DNA from: Acephala macrosclerotiorum
Taxonomy: Eukaryota; Ascomycota; Leotiomycetes; Helotiales; Mollisiaceae
Length of the DNA: 64,000 nucleotides
Assembly (NCBI GenBank): GCA_014904845.1
Contig: MU119220.1
Coordinates: 248,001 to 312,000 of the forward strand
Reading direction: 5' to 3'
In this document: piece after piece, positions 57,035-64,000 of the stretch
How positions within the stretch are numbered: the first letter of the stretch is position 1
Layout: every line of letters starts with the position of its first letter
The notes under the pieces: model-generated
The model's database searches: none
What the model saw: only the letters and a program-made list of their open reading frames with translations
What the model was told of the DNA's origin: nothing
Made by a program: the position numbers and the translations under genes

Positions 57035-60000
57035 AGCTATAAATAACGCGTTCTGGATCTAGAGTCGTGTCAGCGTGTACAGTAAGTGATAGGAGGCTGT
57101 TGTGCATGGTCATTGAGCTTCCACGTACTATACCTAAAGCTGAGGCGTAGAGTTGAGCAAGAACTACGTAATATTACGAGACGAATGGGAAATATACTCA
57201 GCAGAATTAAGTGCTCGTACATACGAGGCCCCAGGGAGAGCTCAGACGGCTGAAGGAAAGGCATTTCGCCACCTGACGTCAAGGCCTAGGCTAAGAACTT
57301 GGGGGAGTACAGAGGTCGAAAGGTTGTGCAATTGCAGAGCTTCTGAACTGGTATGTCTCTTTGCAGTAGCTGTGGAGCATGTTGCAGGTATTTTGCGATA
57401 GGATGGCTTGAGAAGGTGTCTCAACTTCAAATGAATTCCAAACTTCTCGTGGATTGTCCTTGCACAGCCTCATGTGGCTTCTCGGAGTTGGATCCAAGGG
57501 GCTGAAACATCACCTCCTTTCATCAAGATTTTCAGTAACATGTCATGATTTGAATGAAGCATCGCCGCGCAGGAAGTCTTCTAAGGAAAAGAAACTTGAG
57601 AGTTGAATTCATGAGATCATTTTCTGCGACCTTTCATGATTGTCTCACGAGTTTTCGAGTCCACCATTACCCCGCATTTCATGCTAGGCTCGCGCTCCAT
57701 GTATTATCCCCAATTCTGCATCCTTCTGCATTGCATCTTGCCTGAGCAGTAGTTGCGCCCAGATGTACAGGTTTTATTTCATATTGATTTGTTCTTGGCT
57801 TTTGAGCTCGATTGAAATGATGCCGAGGAAATAGCGAAGTATCTTGGTCTCCATGCATTGAGCTGTTTTCTGCCTCTGGTTATTGGTCTTCCTGGTTGTC
57901 CAATCTTCTCTGGGGAGAGTATTGCTATTTCCTTTGAATTGCGATGAAAGCTGGACGTTCTTCCACTTACCAGTTCAGTGGCATAGTGAAATAATTACTT
58001 GCTTTCAATGACTTTTGAGCTTCTTCTGAAGAATGTTCTTCTGCGAAACTTGGTCTCCGCCAACCATGAATCTTGTGGGGCGAGAGACATTCTCCTTTAC
58101 AGCTCCTTTTACTTGTTCTCTAGCAATTTTTGCCTAAGGATTGAGTAATACCCCCTCTCATGTTGAAAGTAGCAAAGAGGCTGAACGATACCACGATAGG
58201 ATGTTCCTAGATTATCTACAGCTCACGTTATTGGATCGAATTCTTTGTCAATGAAAATAACAGGCCTCTATTTCTTCTACATATGTGTGCACATGCTATG
58301 ACTCAAATCATGAGCTTGAATTTGCTCTGCGTTTGCATTCTCAGCTCAACCCGTTATCCAACAGTTATACATACTGGCACATGCGTTCAGCTCCAATGCA
58401 AGACATCAATATTTGATAGTGTATCTAGTCTATTTAGTACTTTATTTGAATTCCCGTAGGATCAAAAATCATAGCAGCATAGAAGAGTGATACTCGACCA
58501 AGGTCCAGTCCAGTGTGTCAGCTATCGTCCATCGATTACCAAAATAATCTCAGACGACAATTTTGCCCACCAAAGTCCATTTCCGTCTTTGGACCTGAGC
58601 AGTCGCTGCTCTTAGCCTGAGCCGAGCCCTGAGTCCTGAGCACGCTGATGAGTCAGCTGGATCATGCTCAGGGGGATCCTCTTCTGGCCCCCTCACGAAT
58701 CGGTTATAGTTTCCCTGCCGTCTATATATAAATTTTACTAATGCCTGCTGCCTTAAAAACAGCCACCTCTTTTAACCTATTAAGATAGTGATGACGTTAA
58801 GCAGGGAATCCGTTCTAGCTCCCCTGTTAACCTTTACAAGGATTCCTCCTAGAGCCGATTTTGGGTCCCTGTTACAGTAAACCTAAGCCGCACGAAACGA
58901 CGACCGAGCCTCCCACTTACCGAACTTCACAAATTCAACTTCGTCGTCAATCTGTTAAGCAATCATTCAACTTCTCTTTACAGCAAGAAGTCGTACTCAA
59001 ATATGCACGATACTAATCTATAATAACCATCAATAGAAGCTTTTCTATAGTGTGAAAAGTCCGACGGGACGACAGCGCAAATCTAAGGAGGTGTTAACGT
59101 TTGGCGCTCCTCACGAACATGTTACTATTCATTCATACGAGACAAGGTGCAATCATCTTAGCAGCAAGGTTGTGCCAGGGAATGGGAATACGACGTCCAG
59201 TGCGGTATCATTCATGCAAAATCAGGCAATATCGGCGCGGCACTCCAGCGAGGGTTACGACAGCCGGAGTGCTTAATGGGCAGGTGAGACCCGTGCAAGT
59301 CCGAAATCACATCAGGGGAGGATCCATACCAAGGCTCCATCTGCACGAGGAGCAGAGAATTTCATGTAAGCAAGGCAAGGCAAGACAGAATCATCTTGGC
59401 GGCAGAGTTGCTTGACGGAAGTGTTTATGGTGATTGGCACGCCTGTTAGCTGTCATGAGATTCATGCAACGGCGAGACTAGGCTGGGGGGAGGTTCATGG
59501 TTTGGAGGGGCTTCGGAATTGGCGTGGCTCCTGAGCATTTTGAAATTCATGCGTGGACGGAATCACGCCGGGAAAGGGTGATAAACTTTGGTCTGCCCTG
59601 CATAGCTAGGATATTCATGCAGAGCAGGGCCAGTACCACGACTGGCGTGATTCATCCAGTCACGGAGTTGCGACGAGGGAGGGATTTGCATCAAGTTTCG
59701 CTCCTGAATACCGGGAAATTCCAAAACATAGCAAGGCAGAATCACGTCGGCGGCAAAGTTGCAACGATCAGTGGGGTTTGGGAATACGACGACTGGCTTG
59801 ATTCCCAAGCGTCTTGAGACTAATACAAAGCGGATGGTATCGCGGAGGAGGGAGCCGTAGTGGTACTCGGCCTGTCGTGTCGCAGCATAAGTTGGGTCAG
59901 AGCACCAGGTGAAGAAAATGCCGCGCGGAGAGGGTTGTAGCAGTGCTCAGCTCGACCAATTCCTTAGCATTATGTGGACTGATCCACCGGAACAGGAGCT

Positions 60001-60575
60001 GCCCGGGAAGGCGTTGTGGCAGCACTTAGCTCGGCCCCTTGGCATGATATGAATCTTGCTATTAGGGAAGGATGAGACCCTTGCACAGCTTGATCTCTGA
60101 CGAGGTGGCCCAGAAGGGAGAGAGCATGCGGCAGGATTCAGTGCCTCCCAGAGCATGGTATCAGGAAGGCAGTGCGTAATAGTGCGAGGATGGGCGCCTC
60201 CGGTTCACATTATGCTATTAGGGTTCTTCACACATGTCCCAGCCTTTCATGCCTGTTGGCTGGGGTGAAGGAGTTCGTGGATGGATTCGTGGCACAACTT
60301 CAGCACTCAACGCAGGTAAGAACGGACGGACGGACGAAGGAAGAAATCCTTCAAAGCAAGGGGCGGCAGGTGATTAGGGGATGAGATGCGTAAGGCGAAG
60401 CACCACAAAAGAAACAATAAAGACAAATGATCTAAGTCCTGCGTTATAATGCCAACAATTACTGAAGCTATAAAGAATGAGTGCGGAGTAGAAACCTCCA
60501 GCCGTATATTCATCTATCATTCCCCTCCTTTTAACCCCGATCTCTACATGTCTTAACCAAAGTCAAGAATAATAG
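57035..60575. other. 3.5-kb region without a recognisable gene
   Basis: 57035-59000 shows only short unrelated frames. A GC-rich, repeat-rich part at 59090-59820 is described separately. 59820-60560 has no coding signal I trust. Confidence 0.5.
59090..59820. repeat. degenerate interspersed repeats with ATTCATGC and GGCGGCAAAGTTGC words
   Basis: The word ATTCATGC recurs near 59210, 59460, 59546 and 59610. The block CAAGGCAGAATCAYSTYGGCGGCARAGTTGC occurs at about 59385 and 59735, and a relative with GGGAATACGACG at 59170 and 59780. Spacing is irregular. No open frame spans it. Looks like an old minisatellite or a decayed element. Confidence 0.4.
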
Positions 60576-60932
60576 TTATAGGGCCCGAACGATCTCCGCA
60601 TTCCGCCAGTCGTCGTCGGCCATTCTAGGACAACACTGAAAGTATCTAGGATATAGAACAATATATCCTCCCTGTTCCTCCCAATCGTAATAGTATCTTT
60701 CGTTGATCGATGTCGCTTGTGTTTGTTTGTAGGCATCCAAAATGCTGCTCTTCCGCTGTTCTGATGCTTTATCTACCTTAGTCAAAAACATCAGCAGTGG
60801 TTTGTCCATTGTTTGCTGAGAGTCATAAGCGTGGTCTGTTTTCTTCTTGATAATAGCGCTGCCAACTATATTTGTGGTAAGGCTTATTGTGATATCATGG
60901 ATGATATTTTGCGCCTTAATTAAACCGGCCAT
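60576..60932 (-). CDS. possible small protein, unknown
   Basis: A 118-codon single-exon frame starting MAGLIKAQNIIHD and ending AEIVRAL. It is the longest frame in its area and reads like a folded protein (YYYDWEEQGGYIVLYP), but has no motif I know. It starts 94 bp from the + gene at 61026, giving a divergent arrangement. Confidence 0.35.
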   Translation of the reverse strand: MAGLIKAQNIIHDITISLTTNIVGSAIIKKKTDHAYDSQQTMDKPLLMFLTKVDKASEQRKSSILDAYKQTQATSINERYYYDWEEQGGYIVLYPRYFQCCPRMADDDWRNAEIVRAL

Positions 60933-61025
60933 GTTGAAAGCAATGAGAGACGAAGCAAATGTGTTGGTAATAGAGTGCGTTAGAGATCAATAGGAATCAA
61001 GCCTAAAAGATCGCTGGTGTTGTGA

Positions 61026-62592
61026 ATGAGGAGGGAGCTTGATGAGGGAAATGGAGTTGAGGAGGGAGTTGATGAGCCCCCCCTGAGACTGGAACCTCCT
61101 CCTACTAAGATAGCAAATACTGATGAGGCCAACTCTCCTGTTCCTAAGAAGAGAGGAAGAAAGCCCGGTATTACGAACAAGCCCAAGGAGCAGAAGACTA
61201 TTGAGGAGAGCATGAATGGTGTTGATAATGAGAATGATAAGGAGCAGGACGGTGTTGAGGAGAGCATGGATGGTATTGAGAATGACAAGGATGTTGAGGA
61301 GCAAATCATTGCGAAGGAGAGTGAGGCAACTGCTGAGGAGAATGGTGAGGGAGAGCAAAATGGAGAGGGCAAGGGCAAGGGCAAGGAGGGTGGTGATGAT
61401 GCCGAGAAGGACGATAAGCCCAATGGTGTCAAGAAGGGCGAGAAGAATGCTTTCGACGAGGTCAAGGCCGATGCTGGTGAAGTCAAAGAAGCAGCCAAGC
61501 AAGAGCAAGACGAAAAATCCGAGGTCATCAACAAGGACAAGAACTCTGTCATCGAGGATGCTAAGCGTGAGGCTGAGATCCCCTCTTCCATACTAGAAAA
61601 GGGACTCATCTACCTCTTCTTCCGTGGCCGAGTTGGCGTTGAGGATCCCCAGGGCATTGAGGATTTAGCTCGCTCCTACATTGTCCTTCGTCCACTTCCA
61701 CTCGGTGCGAGGCTTGGTGAGGGACCTCTTGAGGATTCAGGAAATGCTAGATTATTGGTTCTTCCCAAGAAGATGCTACCAAAGAGTCATCGGGACAGAT
61801 TCTTGATTTTTGTTGAGAAGTCAGGTGCTTTTATTAAGGATTTGAGAGAGCACTTTGCGGGCAATGAGTATGCTACTAAGACCACTGGGTAAGTCCCGTC
61901 TCATTACCTTTGGTATTTCTGGACATGAAACTGATACAGTGCAGTACAAGCAAGACCCCACCAGCATGCCCCTTCGCTGAAGGAGTCTACGCCATCACCT
62001 CCACAGGCCGCGAATCCCACCTCGCCTGCCAAATCGCAGTCCCCTCATCAATTGGCACAATTGGTAAGGATGTCGGTCTCCATGAGAAAGGCAGCTTCGT
62101 CCTCTCAGTCAAGAACCCTAATGCTCCCGGTCCCCCATATGTTACTCTCGATAACCCCGTCCAGTATCCGGAGTCTATTCAAAAGAAGTTCCGCAACTTG
62201 AGATGGGCCCCACTCGAACCTGGGATGCTTGATTATGATAGGACTCAAATCTTGTTTATTGGTGAGGGAATGGGTGAGTTCGGTAAGGCGGTTGAGGAAC
62301 AGGAGAAGGATAAAAAGGATCCGGAGAAGGAGAATCCAAGTGAGGAGATGGAACAGTGAGTTACCTATCTCTTAGGTTTTCCCTCTCAAAATACGATTCA
62401 AGTGGTTATGAGGTTGTATCACCCCCACCGAACTCAAACTACTCTTCTTATAACAGAGAGGGCATGCTAATTTCCTACAGGCTCGAGGAGGAAGATGATG
62501 CTAGAGTTGAGAAGTTGAAGGAGGATGATTCTGTTTTTGCGGATCTAGGTTTGAGCGCCAAGGAGTATCATCGTTTGCAGGTGACTTGGTAA
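61026..62592 (+). CDS. conserved acidic fungal protein (annotated elsewhere as BTB-type regulator)
   Basis: Exons 61026-61888, 61945-62355 and 62481-62592 (introns 56 and 125 bp) give 461 aa. The first 190 residues are very acidic and Lys-rich, with an AT-hook-like PKKRGRKPG at about 38-46. The conserved core begins IPSSILEKGLIYLFFRGRVG, then ARSYIVLRPLPLGARLG, KKMLPKSHRDRF, EYATKTTG, VYAITSTGRESHLA, and ends DLGLSAKEYHRLQVTW. I know this core from ascomycete proteins often labelled BTB-domain transcription factors, though I see no BTB fold here. Nuclear location is inferred from the AT-hook. The frame is intact through all splices. Confidence 0.85.
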
Positions 62593-63383
62593 ATCCGATT
62601 TTTGATATGCAGAAATCATGGTTATGATGATTTCACGCGTTATTGGGATGATGATTGGGGTGGGACCGAGAGTTGCATTTCTGCACTTAGTGGGTCTCGA
62701 TACGGCGTTGACGAGCATACCAAAAATGGGTTATGGAGTTTGCTTTGGGCCTTGGCTAGGAGATAGGAAAACTTTCAGACGAAGCTTGCAGAACTTGCTG
62801 GCATATGGGAATGGATAACTCCGAAATGGCTGCCGCAGAAATATCACTACAATACTCGTGCAATAGTCCGTATACGTTTCGTGAGAGAGGACTCTGATCA
62901 TTTGAACATGCATAACTGTTTTGCTTTTTCATCTTCCTCGAAGTGTAGGCTAAGATTTTGATACCGTAATTGTTCTACCACTCTTGATTTTGATAGCAAG
63001 ATTGCAACGACGTACTTCGTGGAGATGGCTTCGATGGATTCAACATTCTATTTTACCTCTTCATCCCCTCCACGGGGAGGCTGAGATTTTGATACCGAGC
63101 TATTATTCTGTGGCACTTGATTTGATTGAGAGATTGCAACGACGTAAATACAGAAATATAGATAGCTCACGCTTAAATTGGGATATTTCCAATAAAATAA
63201 GAATCTTGCTTGTTGGAAAAGAAGTCCTCCATCTCTATATTTCATTCTGGGTTGGAAAGTCTTCTGCCAGCGATTGCATCAGTGACCGTTTTAATTCGTC
63301 TCAAATCACCTCTCCAAAATAGCCCGTCCAGTTTATATTTCGGCCTATTTCAAAAGCAACTTCACACAGTCAAGAAAGGTACT
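62593..63383. other. intergenic with a direct repeat
   Basis: Two diverged copies of an 85-bp unit, 62930-63012 and 63057-63146, share AGGCTRAGATTTTGATACCG and AGATTGCAACGACGTA. No gene seen. Confidence 0.5.
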
Positions 63384-64000
63384 TCATGGACCCGACCTCG
63401 TATCTGACGGTGGAGGGCTAGATAGATACTCACTGTCTAGCTGGGATTTCTCCATCATGTACTCCAGTAGATGTTGAAGGGCATCTGCAGAGATACGACA
63501 TTTCGGATCAATAGCCAGCATATCTCTCTCTATCAGGTGCAAGAAATCACGCATGAGCGGAGAGCACGTTGGTTCCCTGCGGAGGACTCTGATCCAAACT
63601 TTGACGCTTGTTCGAAGTGCGGCACGCCGAGAGCCGTTGAAAGTTTTTATGTCAAAGAACGAATCCATCACTTCGTCTCCTGGATCGTGTCGTGTTCTGA
63701 ATTTGGGAAATCGTCCTAGATAATCAGAACCCACGAGATACCACATGATGAATTCAAGGAATACACAGCCGAGGCTCCATATGTCATATGCGCGTGAAAT
63801 GGTATGACCCAGCTCCAGTTCAGGAGGTGCATATGCAAGCGTGCCTCCAATGGACCTGGGGTCGACTGCAGATCGTGACACAGAATGGTGGATTTTCGAG
63901 AGTCCAAAATCAGCGATTACGAGCTTGCCCATGTCATCGTTCAGCGAATCTGTCGAGCTGTCTCCTGGATTATTCTTGAACCAGAGGATGTTTTCAGGCT
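63384..64000 (-). CDS. protein kinase, C-lobe (partial, enters from beyond the window)
   Basis: Minus-strand frame open from the window edge to TGA at 63384. It begins at PENILWF (end of the catalytic loop), then DFGLSK (Mg-binding DFG), GGTLAYAPPELE (APE motif) and AYDIWSLGCVFLEFI, closing with DFLHLIERDMLAIDPKCRISADALQHLL. These are subdomains VIb-XI of a eukaryotic Ser/Thr kinase, of the fungal accessory type. A GTGAGT right after SQLD may be a splice donor, so the last residues (SEYLSSPPP...) are uncertain. Upstream parts lie outside the window. Confidence 0.88.
   Translation of the reverse strand, partial: PENILWFKNNPGDSSTDSLNDDMGKLVIADFGLSKIHHSVSRSAVDPRSIGGTLAYAPPELELGHTISRAYDIWSLGCVFLEFIMWYLVGSDYLGRFPKFRTRHDPGDEVMDSFFDIKTFNGSRRAALRTSVKVWIRVLRREPTCSPLMRDFLHLIERDMLAIDPKCRISADALQHLLEYMMEKSQLDSEYLSSPPPSDTRSGP

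Noticed and set aside
1..64000. CRISPR arrays, tRNA genes, biosynthetic cluster
   Set aside because: No spaced direct repeats of CRISPR type, no convincing tRNA B-box with cloverleaf by eye, and the lone monooxygenase has no synthase or transporter partners here.

Overview
The window looks like nuclear DNA of a filamentous ascomycete (Pezizomycotina; Leotiomycetes is my best guess from gene style, not proven). Genes carry many 45-75 bp GT-AG introns with CTRAY-type branch points. There is a dispersed 5S rRNA gene, fungal-only families (NACHT/STAND proteins, Zn2Cys6 clusters, CorA-like two-helix proteins), and an extremely AT-rich block in which paired repeats differ only by transitions, the mark of repeat-induced point mutation (RIP).

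Layout. 1-0.73 kb: 3' end of a SNF2-family helicase gene. 1.2-5.0 kb (-): an intact NACHT protein with C2H2 fingers and ankyrin repeats (1169 codons over seven exons). 6.2-8.6 kb (+): a vWA protein with one missing base. 8.7-10.8 kb (-): a nine-exon CorA-like membrane protein. 11.3-12.2 kb (+): a Ser/Pro-rich unknown. 12.6-24.65 kb (+): a second STAND/ankyrin gene, broken by an 8.9 kb AT-rich insertion at 14159-23075. The insertion is nested: a TIR element with a 10-bp target duplication (TGGTACATCT) was itself entered by an LTR retrotransposon (208-bp LTRs, TSD TAAAT). 25.2 kb (-): 5S rRNA. 25.8-27.6 kb (+): unknown basic protein with a four-cysteine motif. 28.0-29.2 kb (-): a gene of many tiny phase-0 exons. 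29.5-35 kb: decayed, repeat-rich DNA. 35.1-36.4 kb (+): secreted alpha/beta hydrolase. 37.9-38.6 kb (-): single-pass membrane protein. 42.8-46.6 kb (-): an 11-exon, 1068-codon gene joining an Hsp70-like ATPase to a Zn2Cys6 DNA-binding cluster. 47.1-49.4 kb (+): a divergent neighbour with PHD-like cysteines. 50-55 kb: a broken Cys-rich membrane protein, an NTF2-FMO monooxygenase, and a second broken Cys-rich membrane protein. 56.5-57.0 kb (-): small conserved fungal protein. 57-60.5 kb: non-coding with degenerate repeats. 61.0-62.6 kb (+): conserved acidic protein. 63.4-64 kb (-): kinase C-lobe running off the window.

How it fits together. The first 25 kb is an accessory, NLR-rich region in which transposons have destroyed one of two STAND genes. 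The right half holds ordinary housekeeping-type genes, several recently broken surface-protein genes, and the most interesting coding object, the Hsp70-like/Zn2Cys6 fusion. Six loci carry single-base frame losses (seven lesions in all), which could be true decay or assembly error.
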